Positions 22,796 through 33,685 of a stretch of DNA of 64,000 nt are shown here, piece after piece; position 1 is the stretch's first letter; every line of letters begins with the position of its first letter. The notes under the pieces are model-generated. The model did not search any database and was not told the origin of the DNA. It worked only from the letters and a program-made list of their open reading frames with translations. This DNA is from Podocnemis expansa (lineage: Eukaryota > Chordata > Testudines > Podocnemididae). A program made the position numbers and the translations under genes. Location: contig ML682118.1 of NCBI GenBank assembly GCA_007922195.1, forward strand, positions 1,328,265-1,392,264, given 5' to 3'.

Positions 22796-23155
22796 TTTTA
22801 TTTAAATGCAAAAGTACAATCTCAGCATGAGAAACCGGGGCTTTTTCTAAAGGTCTGTTGGGTTGATAAGGCAAAGACTCAATTCCAATGATGCAGGAGT
22901 AGTTATTAATGAAACCATTGGTCATTGTTGTCACATGAAAGAGTTCACTTAGACCAGGGCTTTCATGTTCAATTATTGCAACGTACCCATGTTATAACTT
23001 CCATCATTATATAGTTTTTAAAGCTGATATTAAAGTGCCAGGAAAAGAAAGTAACTAGCAAACAAAACAAATCTGATTTTTTTTTCCAGAAATAAAATAT
23101 TAAGGAAGGATATAATGAAAACATTTATTTTATTTCCTTTCCTTCTAACCATATA

Positions 23156-23564
23156 GGCTATGCCTACACTACAGAATGTAAGTTCAAATTTGTAATTCAA
23201 ACAAGTTTAAGGTTAGTTCGACTAAACTTGAACTCATTCGTTCGAATTAACAACGTGGACTAATTCAAACTAACATTAGTTTGAATATGTCCACTTTATT
23301 AATTCAGACTAACTGCCCTTAGTTTGAACTTACTGATTTTGAACTAAGGGTTAGTTCTAATCTTCACCATACTTAGTTTGAACTAATGATTTAACTAAGG
23401 GCTTAGTTCTAAATACCTGTGAGGTCTTACTAGTTCGAACTAAGTGTTCATTAGTTCAAATTAAGGAATCCCTTAGTTCAAACTAATGAAAATCTAGTGC
23501 AGACAGGGGTAAGTTTGAATTAAGCCTCCTTAATTCGAACTAACTTGCCAGTGTAGACATAGCC
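23156..23564. mobile_element. Palindromic MITE, GGCTATG family, TSD ATA
   Basis: The left end GGCTATGCCTACACT and right end AGTGTAGACATAGCC are inverted repeats (one mismatch), flanked by ATA at 23153-23155 and 23565-23567. The inside is packed with TTAGTTCGAACTAA-like palindromes. No open frame. Confidence 0.8.
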
Positions 23565-23567
23565 ATA

Positions 23568-24364
23568 GACACTTTCATATGGGAATCCTTGCTTTATGGG
23601 GAATGGATGTGTAGGAGACAGGCTCTTAAGGCTAATTAAAGTCAGTTGAAATACTCTGACTATGTGTTTGTATTGGTCTCTGACCTCCTCACATGGCACT
23701 ACAAAGCATAGAAATGGTCTATTAATACCATGAATACAGATGCCTTTAGTAAGCTCAGGGGTGTTGCTGGTTCCAGCCTTACAGTGCTCAAGCCCCAAGT
23801 CCCAGCACCCAAGCTCCGGGTCTTTCCGTGGGCCAAGGGTGCTCCTGGCTAAACCATCCAGTACAAAGTAATAGGTGATATCTTACCACATCAAAGAGTG
23901 GACCTTGCCACATCAGGAGGTGGCAACCAAACATATCAAAGGAGTAATATGAAATGTATTTGTATGAATGAATACAAAAGGACCCTAGAGGAAAATATGT
24001 TTCTCTAGCTAACAGGGAAGGGGAAATTTCCAGTGTTTGTTGAGCTGTGCCTTTGTAACAAGCATACATGTGTTAGCAATCCTGTAGATTCTCTGGTCTG
24101 CTAGTACCCATGAGTGCCATCAATAAACCTGACCAGGTGCCTTGGTTCCTCAGTGGATCTGTGGTAGTGATGAGTTATTCTTTCATATATATATGAAGGA
24201 ATAACTCAGCACAACTGCAAACATGGCATAAATATTTTTACATTAGAGTAAAGAAGAACTGGAAAAAATGTATCAAAGATTGTGCTTGGTTCTTCATCAC
24301 TGACAATTTTCCAATATCTAACCTAAGATTTGATATTTTCTTTTTCTTAAAGATCAACTCAAGG
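23568..24364. other. No gene recognised; contains a short AT palindrome
   Basis: Two overlapping minus-strand open frames (about 23520-24069) are not recognisable. A 38-bp near-perfect palindrome (24171-24208, one mismatched pair) is centred on an ATATATAT core. Confidence 0.45.
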
Positions 24365-24450
24365 AATAATTCTGGTGGAAGTTTGCTGCCCTCTGCTATA
24401 TAGCAGGTTAGACCAGATGATCCCAGAGGTCCCTCCAGGCCTTGATCGCT
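24365..24450 (+). mobile_element. CR1 3' tail fragment
   Basis: Text such as TTAGACCAGATGATCCCAGA and GGTCCCTCCAGGCC matches the CR1 3' end in plus orientation. No coding part. Confidence 0.65.
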
Positions 24451-25179
24451 AGTAACCAGTCCGTGAATGATTTAGCACCATAAGTACACACTCATGACCC
24501 TGTTCGCATAACAATCCACAAGCCAAGCATGGATTACTTTTAAAGTCAAATGTGGAACAGTGGTTACAGGGCCCCTGAACTTTTCCAACCAGTGCAACCT
24601 CCTCCATTAGTGCTCCTCTCACCAGTGGGTCTCCCCCCGTTGTCAGCAGGCCAGTGGTGGGGGATAGGGAGAGGCTGGGGCCAGAGCCCAGCTGCAGCAT
24701 GGCCAGTTGGCCCCTGGGGGTGGGAGGGCTGACCGGCCAAAGCAGCATGGCTTCTGATGCAACTGGAAGGCCATGCCACAGGCCATGCCGTGTACAGCAC
24801 AGTACGCCCCAGTCAACCCTATCACCCTGGGTGCCAACCAAGGCTGAACCAGCACGCAGAGGAGGAGGAGCTCATACTAAGGCCTGTGGGCTGGCACACC
24901 CCACCCCCATGGTGGAACAGTCGACCCATGTGCTGGCCAGGAGCAGAGCACAGAGGTAGCCTCTGGGCCAGCCCACCCTAATCCCCAGTTCTGTCAGTGT
25001 TGAGGACCCCCACATTATGGTGAGCCCCTGCACATGGGTCCAATTGGTAATCCGCACCTGCTTAAATCAAAGATAAAGAAAATGCTTCTGTATTTAACCA
25101 AAATAACTCAGAAGAGTGCACCATTAATTTAACACACTGCCTTTTCCCACTGATAGACTGTGGCAACTAACAGTGCAAT
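24451..25179. other. GC-rich stretch, no gene recognised
   Basis: GC-rich DNA at about 24560-25030 with overlapping open frames on both strands, as expected from few stop codons in GC-rich sequence. No domain seen and the frames contradict each other. Confidence 0.45.
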
Positions 25180-25229
25180 CAAAACCCAAACAGCCAGTTT
25201 GATCTGAGTACTCAGAAGACTTTTTTTTT

Positions 25230-25480
25230 TCACAGTTTCATTTTGTGTAATTTACCCAATAGCTTTCCATAAGTCTGATGACACCATAGCTTTAGATGAC
25301 ATTTATCGCCTTTATCCAAGAGTTTATCTGTCTCTCTTTTAATCATGAGCAGTCCACTGAAGTCAAGGATCTGACTCATGTACTGAGAGTCAAGTGTGTC
25401 CTTAACTGCTTAGCTGTAATGAGGTCTATGCAAGTAAAAGATTCCCTTCCCCCTTGTTCTTCCTACCCCTGAATAATCAA
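25230..25480 (+). repeat. Third, receptor-less trace of the duplicated unit's flank
   Basis: Matches 18600-18870 in ordered blocks (CTTTCCATAAGT, ATGACACCA, CTTTAGATGACATTT, then TGAAGTCAAGGA and ACTCATGTACTGAGAG). No OR coding sequence follows: the next DNA is an LTR-like repeat and a MITE. Confidence 0.6.
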
Positions 25481-25566
25481 TTTGTCAGCAAGACAGAAAA
25501 GTCCATTTGAAGCAGACATTGAAAAATGGGTGTCCCTTTAGCCTGATGAGTCAGGCTTATCTTTTG

Positions 25567-26600
25567 CATGGTGAAAATGTAACTACACAGTTCCTTCTAA
25601 GCAAACACATTTATTCTTAAGGTAAATGCATTACAGAGACCACACCAGGAAAATAATATACAAATTTAAACACACACTAAACCTAGCAGGAGTCACCCAA
25701 CAATCTTATAGAACCCTTGTAGGCCAAAGCCTTTCCATCCCTTCCACTAGGGTTAGGGCCCTATTCAACAGAGGATCCTGTCTATTTGCTGTGTCATAAA
25801 GAAGGTCTTGCATCCATTCAAACTCAGCCTGTCTATAAGAAAAGACCCTTTCTTGACTCAGTCTCTGGGGGTATATTCACACGTCTCTTTTATTTTGAAA
25901 TAACACTGGTTATTTTGAAATAAAAAAACTGTATGTTCATACAACTTTTTCTTATTTTGAAATGACGGGCTCTGTCATTTTGAAATAAGAACCATCATTT
26001 TGAAACAGCTTAAACCCCATTCATTTCAAAACGGCTGTTATTTCAAAATGGTTATTTTAAAATAACGCTGTTTGGACATGTTGTTTCGAAACAACACCAT
26101 TGTTTCGAAACAACTGTTTTGAAACAACATATCCAAATGGCCTTATTTCAAAATAACCATTTCAAAATAACAGTTGTTTCGAAAGCAGGCTTTCCCTTAA
26201 TTCGAATTAACTTATTTCAAAATAAGGACTTTACTTCAAAATAAAACATTTTGAAATAAGTTATTTCAAAATAACGATTTACGTGTGAACATAGCCTGGA
26301 AAACTCAGTTGAAATTAGTAGTGGCAATCTTCTTCAGGTAGTAGCACCTCTCTAAAACTGTTAAGTCTCAGTGATTTGCTTTAATCATTTTCCTCACTGT
26401 TTATAATTCCAGGAGGAGCTATGACATCCTTCCCTAAGGAGAGGAACACAATCATGCATAAACCGTTCATGTTTTAAAGCCATGAGCCCTAGGGATACTG
26501 CATGGTGTTGAACTTTATGTCACAGTATCATCACATACATTGTAGATTCCCCAAATGCTCCCTCATGAAATATCTCTTTTGCTGAGTGAACTAGATAGAC
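25567..26600 (-). mobile_element. LTR-like repeat interrupted by a MITE
   Basis: The parts at 25567-25868 and 26297-26600 look like one moderately repetitive element with a reverse-complement AATAAA near 25607 and no coding region. The boundaries are guesses; the MITE at 25869-26296 lies within it. Confidence 0.3.
25869..26296. mobile_element. Palindromic MITE of the TTTCGAAA subtype, TSD TGG
   Basis: The ends GGGTATATTCACACG and CGTGTGAACATAGCC are inverted repeats, flanked by TGG (25866-25868, 26297-26299). The inside consists of TTATTTCAAAATAA and GTTGTTTCGAAACAAC palindromes, shared with the copy at 62408-62855 and different from the TTAGTTTGAACTAA subtype. No open frame. Confidence 0.8.
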
Positions 26601-26630
26601 AAATCTGCTCATAAAAGTAAGGGTGTCTTG

Positions 26631-26735
26631 GGCTATGTCTACAGTGGAGGCTTAAGTCAACTTAATAACTTGCTTAAGTTGAGTGAATAACTTCTGTCCT
26701 GAATGTTGAATTAAGCATCTAGGTTGACTTTACAG
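26631..26735. mobile_element. MITE fragment, TTAAGT subtype
   Basis: Starts GGCTATGTCTACAGTGGAGG and continues with AAGTCAACTTAA-like palindromes as in 53133-53486. The right end is missing: it runs into GC-rich DNA. Confidence 0.6.
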
Positions 26736-27140
26736 GGCAGGGCCCACCCCATGCCCCGCCTGGGGTGCCAATTGCACTCTGGGGCCCTGATTCGGCTTTG
26801 GGGGCCCAATTCAGCTCTTGACATGCAGCAAGGAGCTCGGATCCAGTTCCTGTTGCCTGTGGAGAGAGAAAACGAGCCCAATCTGGCTCCCAACCCCTCT
26901 TCATGGGTGGCAGAGACTGGCAGCCAGCTCCTGGCCTGGCCACTTGACAGCAGTCAGGGTGTGTGGAAAAGGCTCCTTCCCTGGCTTCTTGCAAGTGGCC
27001 ATGTCTGAAGCTGGCTGCCAGCCCCTGCTGCCTGTAGAGAGGTGTTGGGAGCTAGACTGGGCTCCCAGCCCCTCTCTGCAGGCTGCAGGAACCAGTAGTC
27101 AGACCCTGCCACCTGCAGAGTGGGTCTGGGAGTATATTTT
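26736..27140. repeat. GC-rich block with diverged internal repeats
   Basis: Units containing CTGCCTGTAGAGAGGTGTTG and CTCCCAGCCCCTCTCTGCAG recur in diverged form (compare about 26848-26935 with 27027-27120). Open frames on both strands are shadows of the base composition. Confidence 0.45.
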
Positions 27141-27507
27141 AATGATTACAAGAAGGGCAGGAACTTTGATACTTTAGTGATTGTTTTTATTTAGTATAGC
27201 ATCTTATTGTGGGAAATATGCTCCAGTGGTTAAACTGGAGAAATTGGAAATTAGGATTTCTGGGTTATTTCCCCTTTTTGGAACGTAGTGTGTACTAATG
27301 ATGAAAGCAGAAAATTGGGGAAGGAGTGCCTCATCTTCTGGACTGGTGATAACTCAACCTCTCTAAGCACAAACTTGTTTCTGAATTCAGTTAAATTTGG
27401 ATGATAAAGTCCCATTGGTTATCTCCTACCACCAAAAATGGGATAAACAAATAATTTTAAAGGGTCCAAAACTGTGAATTATCAGACACAATTTAGATAT
27501 TTCTGCT
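27141..27507. other. No gene recognised
   Basis: Non-coding sequence just downstream (in minus sense) of the OR pseudogene. Nothing identified. Confidence 0.4.
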
Positions 27508-28459
27508 TTAATTGAAAAACACATAATTTTTCCCTAATATTGTCCCTAGTGCTGTTTTTGCTTTTCTGTTTTTCAGGCTGTAGATGATGGGTTTTAACAA
27601 GGGGGTTAAGACAATATACTGGATGGACACTAGTTTGTCTAGAACTAACAAAGATGTGTTTGAAATAGGTCTTGTATAATGACAGAAAGCAGCTAGGTAG
27701 TATAATCCAACCACAAGCACGTGGGAACTGCAGATGAAGAAGACTATGCCTGTCTTCTCTTGACAGCATCTTCAGAATACTGGGGGTGAGGTAAATGTAG
27801 GAGACCAGAATAAAAATAAAGGAATTTGACCCTAATATCATTGTAGAAGCAAGAAGCACTTTTTGACTGAACCATGTCTCAGTGCATGATAAGACCAGTA
27901 GTGGAGGGAGCTTACAGCTGAAATGGTTGTTTTCATTAGTTCCACAGAAGTTTAAATTTAATACAGAAAAAGTGTTTAATAATGAATAGAGTGCCCCAGT
28001 AATCCATGTTCCACCCACCAGCTGGCTGATGATTCATTTGCTCATGGTCTCTATATATTGCAATGGATAACATATAGAGGTATATCGGCCATAAGCCATT
28101 GCTGAGAGAATAAAAACTTCACTACAGGCAGCCAGAAGGACACACCAAAAAAAAAAAAAAATCTGTGCAATGCAGACATTGACAAAAATAGTTATTGTTG
28201 CTTCTAGAAAGTTCACCAGCATCTTTGGGACAACAGTTGAGGAATAACAGATATCAACAAATGATAAATGGAATAGGGAAAAATGCATGGGGGAACAGAG
28301 GTGAAGATCAGTCTTAATTATCCACATAATCACCATGTTCTCCACTAGAGTCATTTAAGTAAATAATTATAAATACCCTCAACATTAAAGTCTGTAGACA
28401 TGGATCTGTGGAAACTCCAAACAGAATAAACTCAGTCAATGTGGTTTGGTTTTCCAAGC
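27508..28459 (-). pseudogene. Olfactory receptor pseudogene, OR8S1-like class II
   Basis: Minus-strand receptor exon. It reads from ENQTTLTEF at about 28454 through CSPMHFSLFHLSFVDICYSS in TM2, AMAYGRYTSICYPLQY after TM3, FCGTN in the second extracellular loop, and TPLLKPIIYSLKNRK in TM7. Lesions: TTG stands where the start ATG is expected (28455-28457). A frameshift occurs in TM1 (around 28330-28354). DRY is now GRY. A TGA lies in the second intracellular loop (28034-28036), consistent with CpG decay of an arginine codon. A second frameshift occurs before TM6 (about 27720-27760). A T-run lies in TM3 (minus strand of 28146-28160). A fitting acceptor (GGGCTTTCAG) lies just upstream of the coding start. 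Confidence 0.88.
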
Positions 28460-28654
28460 ATTCAGCAAATCTATAACCTGAAAGCCCTAGAAAATTAGAA
28501 CAGATTTTAGTGACATACATTTATAGGGTTTAAGGCTCTGCATTCTGTAGAATGAGGCAGCCCATTTAACTTCATTCAGATGACTATTTTACTGAGGCTA
28601 ATAACTTGTGTTTCAGCAAAGTATAACTTGTGTTTCGCTAAAGTGTATCTTGTA

Positions 28655-28783
28655 AAACAGTGTTTCCCAATCAGTGTGCCACAGCACATAGGTGTGCCAT
28701 TAGGCCTCAGCAGGTGTGCCACAATTTTTTGAAAAATTTCTCAGAACTCTGGATTTGTTCATGAATATTCATAAGTTCATTTA
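28655..28783 (+). mobile_element. hAT fragment (GTGTTTCCCAA family)
   Basis: Starts GTGTTTCCCAATCAGTGTGC and shares the body of the fuller copy at 32012-32216 (CAGGTGTGCCA, GAACTCTGGATTTG, CATGAATATTCAT). It is cut off at 28783 by a MITE. Confidence 0.7.
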
Positions 28784-29060
28784 GGCTATGTCTACACTAC
28801 GAAAAGTTAATTCAAACTAATAAATTCAAGTTTATTTTGAACTAACCTCAAATTTATTAACTTGAATTGATGTGGACTAATTCAAACTAACTTTATTTCA
28901 AATTAATTCAAATTGTTAATTCAAACTAATTGTCCTTAGTTCAAACTTATTAAGTTTGGACTATGGGTTAGTTCTAGTCTTCACCATATTTATGATCAAA
29001 CTAAGGACAATTAGTTTGAATTAACAATGTGACTCCTTCCACCCAGGGGAAAGTTGAATT
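28784..29060. mobile_element. MITE, GGCTATG family, right end lost
   Basis: Left end GGCTATGTCTACACTAC (28784 on) next to TTA. The palindromic interior continues to a CTTCCACCCAGGGG motif. No right terminal repeat is visible. Confidence 0.65.
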
Positions 29061-29199
29061 AGATGACCTCTTGAGTCAAACAAAGTACAATGTGAGTGCT
29101 GTAATGGCAGAATCTGACCCTGAGGGTACAGCAGAATTTTCCATCTAGAAAATATAAATTTTTGGATACTGCTGCATTTCTGGATCATAATTATTGGGA

Positions 29200-30135
29200 T
29201 ATCATAGAATCATAGGGTTGGAAAGGACCTCACAGGTCATCTAGTCCAACCCCCTGCCAGAGGCAGGACCACTCCCACGAAACCATCCCAGTCATGCTTT
29301 TGTCCAGCCGGGCCTTAAACACCTCCAAAGATGGAGATTTCACCACCTCCCTTGGCATCTCATTCCAAGGCTACACCACTCTCCTAATAAAAAAGTTTTT
29401 TTTCTAATATCCAGCCTCGACCTCCCTAACTGCAACTTGAGACCATTGGTCCTCGTTCTGTCCTCTGTTATTACCGAGAACAGTCGAGCTCCATCTTCCT
29501 TAGAGTTAGTTAAAGGTTGCTATCAAATCCCCCCTCAATCTTCTCTTCTGCAGACTAAATAAGCCTAATGCTTCCAGTCTTTCCTCATAGGGCTTGTGCT
29601 CTAGCCCTTTAATCATTTTGGTTGCCCTCCTCTGAACTCTCTCTAGCATGTCCCTGTCCTTTTTGTAGTGGGGAGCCCAAAACTGAACACAGTGTTCTAG
29701 ATGTGGCCTTACCAGTGCAGAATAGAGGGGAATGCTCACATCCCTTGATCTGCTGGTAATACTTCTTTTGATGCAGCCCAGTATGCCATTGGCCTTTTTG
29801 GCAGCAAGAGCACACTGCTGACTCATATCTAGCTTCCCATCCACCATGACCCCCAGGTCCTTTTCTACACTGCTGTTCCTTAGCTGAATGTTTCCCAGCC
29901 TCTAGCGGTGCATAGGGTTTTTTCGTCCCACGTGCAGGATTTTACACTTGTCCTTATTGAAGCTCATAAGATTTCTATTGGCCCACTGTTCCAATTTATG
30001 TAGGTCTCCCTGAATCCTGTCCTTGCCCTCCAACATGTCTACTGGTCCCCCCAGCTTGGTGTCATCTGCAAACTTACTGAGAATGCAGTCTCTTCCATCA
30101 TCCAGATCATTGATGAAAATGTTGAACAGATTCAT
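29200..30135 (-). mobile_element. CR1 LINE, 3' third of ORF2 and 3' end
   Basis: Minus-strand CR1 with its 3' end (ATCATAGAATCATAGGG) at 29200. Conceptual pieces show NLFNIFINDLDDGRD and the FADDT catalytic box (about 30060-30135), DKCKILHVGRKNPMHR, then [20 protein letters not shown] and [20 protein letters not shown] (29530-29845). It is 5' truncated within the reverse transcriptase and frameshifted between the two blocks. Confidence 0.9.
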
Positions 30136-30329
30136 CTTCAGTAGAACTCAACAGTTCAGCTAGGACCACTTGACTGAAAACTATATGTAATGCTCATCTA
30201 CACACAGAGTAACTCTTTCAGGGTGGTTGAAACTGGTTGGCTACAATATAGGTAGCTGAAATGGTCTTAAAGGATAGACCATTAACTGCAGACAGATCAT
30301 GAAGGATAGCTGCAGAAATCATTTTTAAG
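30136..30329. other. Unassigned spacer between two CR1s
   Basis: No feature identified. Confidence 0.35.
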
Positions 30330-32262
30330 ACTGTTAGCTCCATAAATGGAAGACACCTAGTGTGGCTTGGCAGAAAACTCAAAGTGAGCTGCAACACAAA
30401 AGAGAAGCTTACAAGAGGTGGAAGCTTGGACAGATGACTAGGGAGGAGTATAGTGATATTGCTCGAGCTTGCAGGGATAAAATCAGAAAGGGCAAAGGGC
30501 AGTTGGAGCTGACACCATCATGAGATATAAAGGGTAAAAGGAAGAAGTGGTACACATAGGTCAGTAACAAGAACAGGATCAGGGATGCTGCAAGTCCCTT
30601 ACTGAGTGGGGCAGGCAGCCTCTTACTGAGTGGGGCAGGCAGCCTAGCAATGAATCATGTGGAAAAGGCTGAAGTACCCAATACATTTTTTTTTTTTTAC
30701 CTCAGGCTTCACAGGTAGGGTCAGCTCTCAGGCTACTGCAGTGGGCAACACAGAATGGGAAGAAGGAGAACAGCCCTTGGTGATGAAGATCAGGTTAGTG
30801 ACTACTTAAAAAAGTTAGATGTGCACAAGTCTATGGGGCTGTATGAACTGCATCCAAGGGTGCTGAGGGAGTTGGCTGATGTGATTGAAGAGTTACTGGC
30901 CATTATCTTTGAAGACTTGTGGTGATTGGGAGAGGTCCAGGATGATTGGCAAAAGACAAATATAATACATATCTTCAAGAAAGGGGAAAAGGAAGATCCA
31001 GGAAACTACAGCCAATCAGTCTCACCTCAATCGCTGGAAAAATCATGGAGCAGGTCCTCAAAGAATCCATTCTGAAACACTTGGAGAAAAACAGGGTGAT
31101 CAGAAACCTTCAGCATGGATGCACCAAGGGAAAGTCATGCCTGACTTAGCTGATTGACTTCTATGATGATATGACTGACTTTGTGGATATAAGAATAGCT
31201 GTTGACATGATATTCCTTGACTTTAGCAAAGCATTTAACACCATTTCTCACAGTATTCTTGTCAGCAAATTAAGAAAATATGGTTTGGATGAATGAACCA
31301 TAAGTTGGATAGAAAGCTGACTAAATTGTTGGGCTCAGCGGGTAGTGATCAATGGCTCAATGTCTATTAAAAAGCAGAGTGCCCCAGGGGTCAGTCCTGG
31401 TGCCAATTTTGTTCAACATCTTCATTAATGATCTGGATGATGAAATAGATTTCATGCTTGGTAAGTTTGCAGGCGACACCGAGCTGAAGGGAATGGTAGG
31501 TAAGCTGAAGGGTAGGGATGGGGTCAGGAAGACCTAGACCAATTGGAGCATTGGGACAAACAAAATTTAATGAGGTTCAATAAGGACAAGTAAAGAGTCC
31601 TGCACTTAGGATGGAAGAATCCCATGTACTGCTACAGGCTAGGTACTGGATATGAGTCAACAGGCTACCCTTGTTGCCAAAAAGGCCAATGGCATATTGG
31701 ACTTCATTAGTAGGTGAGTTGCCAGTAGTAGATCAAGGGATGTGATTCTTCCCCTCTATTCAGCACGGGTGAGGCCACATCTGGAGTATTGTGTCGAGTT
31801 TTAGACTCCCCTCTACACAAAGGATGCAGACAAAATAGAAAGATTCCAGCAGATGGCAATGGAAATGATTAGGGGCCTGGGGCACATAACTTATAAGGAG
31901 AGCCTGAAGGAACTTGGTTTTTTTTCAGTCTTCAGAAGAGAAGACTGAGGGGAGATTCAATAACTACTTTCAACTACTTGAAAGGGTGCTCCAAAGAGGA
32001 GAGAGCTACACCAGTGTTTCCCAACCCAGGTGCCATGAAACTCAGGTGTGCCCTCATGCCTAAGCAGGTGTGACATGGAAATTTTTGAAAAACTTCTCAG
32101 AGAGTTCTGGATTTGCTCATGAATATTCATGAGTTCCTTTGAAGACTATATGGTGGTGTGCCTCAAAAAAATTAAAGATATCAAAGTGTGCCGTGGCAGA
32201 CAAAAGGGTGGGAACCACTGAGTTATGCTATTCTCAGTGGTGACAGAGGACAGAACAAGGAA
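30330..32262 (+). mobile_element. CR1 LINE ORF2, degraded, with an hAT insertion
   Basis: Plus-strand CR1 covering the linker and reverse transcriptase. Recognisable pieces are GAAGCTTGGACAGATGACTA-type linker text near 30420, a KGKSCLT block (31125-31145), VLVPILFNIFINDLDDEID (31395-31450), a KFAGDTELKG block where the FADDT box has mutated to FAGDT (31465-31490), and the thumb/3' region to about 32010. A hAT sits at 32012-32216 and the CR1 text resumes for a few dozen bases. A T-run lies at 30688-30698. Many stops; not coding. Confidence 0.85.
32012..32216 (+). mobile_element. Short hAT MITE inside a CR1
   Basis: Begins CAGTGTTTCCCAACCCAGG and ends GTGGGAACCACTG, giving the inverted pair CAGTGTTTCCCA / TGGGAACCACTG. 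Flanks AGCTACAC and AGTTATGC agree at 5 of 8 bases with only transitions, compatible with an aged 8-bp hAT duplication, and the CR1 reads across the insertion point. Confidence 0.75.
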
Positions 32263-32412
32263 CAAAGTTTTCCATTTATCTTTTGTCGATATCTGATTAT
32301 TCAATCTGAAAGTAAGTTGATTTGAAAACACATCTTGTTTCCCATTTACAAGGGGCCCAAAGGAGAATTGGATTTGGACTAAATTCTTCCAGAGAGACCA
32401 GAAGTTGTAATC

Positions 32413-32538
32413 TAGGGTGACCAGATGTTCCAGTTTTATAGGGACAGTCCCAATATTTCATGTTTTTTTTCTTTTATAGGTTATTATTACCCCCAATCCC
32501 CTGCCCCAATATTTCATACTTGCTGATTGACCACCCAA
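32413..32538 (+). mobile_element. Short hAT-like MITE (GGGTGACCAGAT family)
   Basis: The left end is GGGTGACCAGATGTTCC and the right end GATTGACCACCC is its degraded inverted repeat. The inside has GGGACAGTCCCAATATTTCA and a CCCCCAATCCCCTGCCCC stretch typical of this short reptilian family. Confidence 0.65.
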
Positions 32539-32580
32539 CATCTGACAAAAGCCAGTCTGGAAGCTATATTCATAACATAA

Positions 32581-32625
32581 ACTAAACTAAACTAAACTAA
32601 ACTAAACTAAAATAAACTAAAATAA
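32581..32625. repeat. (ACTAA)n microsatellite
   Basis: About six to seven perfect ACTAA units followed by AATAA variants. Confidence 0.9.
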
Positions 32626-33632
32626 AATTGTGCGAACATCCTTAAAATTCAAACACTATAGATAATGGGGGTTGTTTCCTCTCATTACATCCTAGATAAT
32701 TTCAGCTTTCTGTAGATGTTTCTGTTTATTTGCCCCTATAACATGTGACATTTCTCACAGTTATCATCTATGGCTTCAAAATCCTGAACAAATCTGATGA
32801 TAGATCAGGCTGTGACACTGCAATCAGAAACATTACAGTGAACCTATAAATCTGTGAGGTTCTGGGATCAGCTAGAGTAGGACTGATTGAAGGGTGTGAC
32901 ATTAATTGCTCCCTGTCTGGAAATAGAGTCCAGAGAATTATGTACTGGAGTAAGCAAACACTTTCAGCTGTTCTGATAAATAAATGTACAGATTCACAAT
33001 TAATGGGTTCAGCTATGAGCAAAAGAAGTAGATTAACTGGGAAGGAGAGAAATTACTGGAGAAGAATTAAACACTCTCTCACAGAACAATCAGTGCATAG
33101 ACTTTCATAAAGAATGGTTGAAAAATATTCCTTATTGATTTTGAAGTGTTTTGTGAAAACAAAGGAAACTTACAGTCTATACAGTAAAATTATTTTTTTC
33201 AACATGAGAAAAAAAAGTCTCTATTATTGCATGCATTGTGTTAATTTTTGAGACTGGTTTTCCAGTAATTCACGTGTTCTGTGCCTCATTTTCACTTGTG
33301 CAAAAGTGGTGCATAAAGGGTATAGATTGCTATCATGTCAGAGTAAGACCATTTTCCAGGCATTCTGGTCTACTTTCTTTGCCCAGATATAAATTAAATG
33401 AAGTCATTCAACAGTGGAAGATCAGACCTGATATTTTCAAAATGCCAGTAACAGATTAAATAGATGAAGAAAACTCACATGGAGTATGCCAAGTGAAGAA
33501 TATGTGAAGTTTTCACTATGGCTTCAGCTTTCAGGAAGCTATGAGCTTTCAATCCTTTCTCAAGGATAGTGTCAGTTCAGAATTAATATTTATACCTGTA
33601 GAATGGCTGACATTACTGTTTCCCACAAGGAT
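32626..33632. other. No gene recognised
   Basis: AT-rich sequence with isolated short open frames. No repeat or receptor remnant identified. Confidence 0.4.
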
Positions 33633-33685
33633 CATAGAATCATAGGGTTGGAAGGGACCTCATGGGTCATCTAGTTCAACACATA
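33633..33685 (-). mobile_element. CR1 3' terminal fragment
   Basis: About 50 bp only: ATCATAGAATCATAGGGTTG, then GACCTCATGGGTCATCTAG. Extremely 5' truncated. Confidence 0.75.

Larger units (their letters stand above)
19240..23010 (+). repeat. Tandem duplication unit, copy B
   Basis: Collinear partner of 9360-13085 and carrier of the intact receptor. See copy A for the shared landmarks. Confidence 0.8.

Noticed and set aside
23156..23564. CRISPR-like array of short repeats
   Set aside because: The repeats are palindromic MITE interior motifs with no uniform spacers, in a vertebrate genome.
24449..24981. Several 60-130 codon frames on both strands
   Set aside because: GC-rich composition makes stops rare; frames overlap on both strands and none has a domain.
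26711..27177. Open frames of 90-119 codons
   Set aside because: Internal repeats and GC bias explain them; both strands are open at once.
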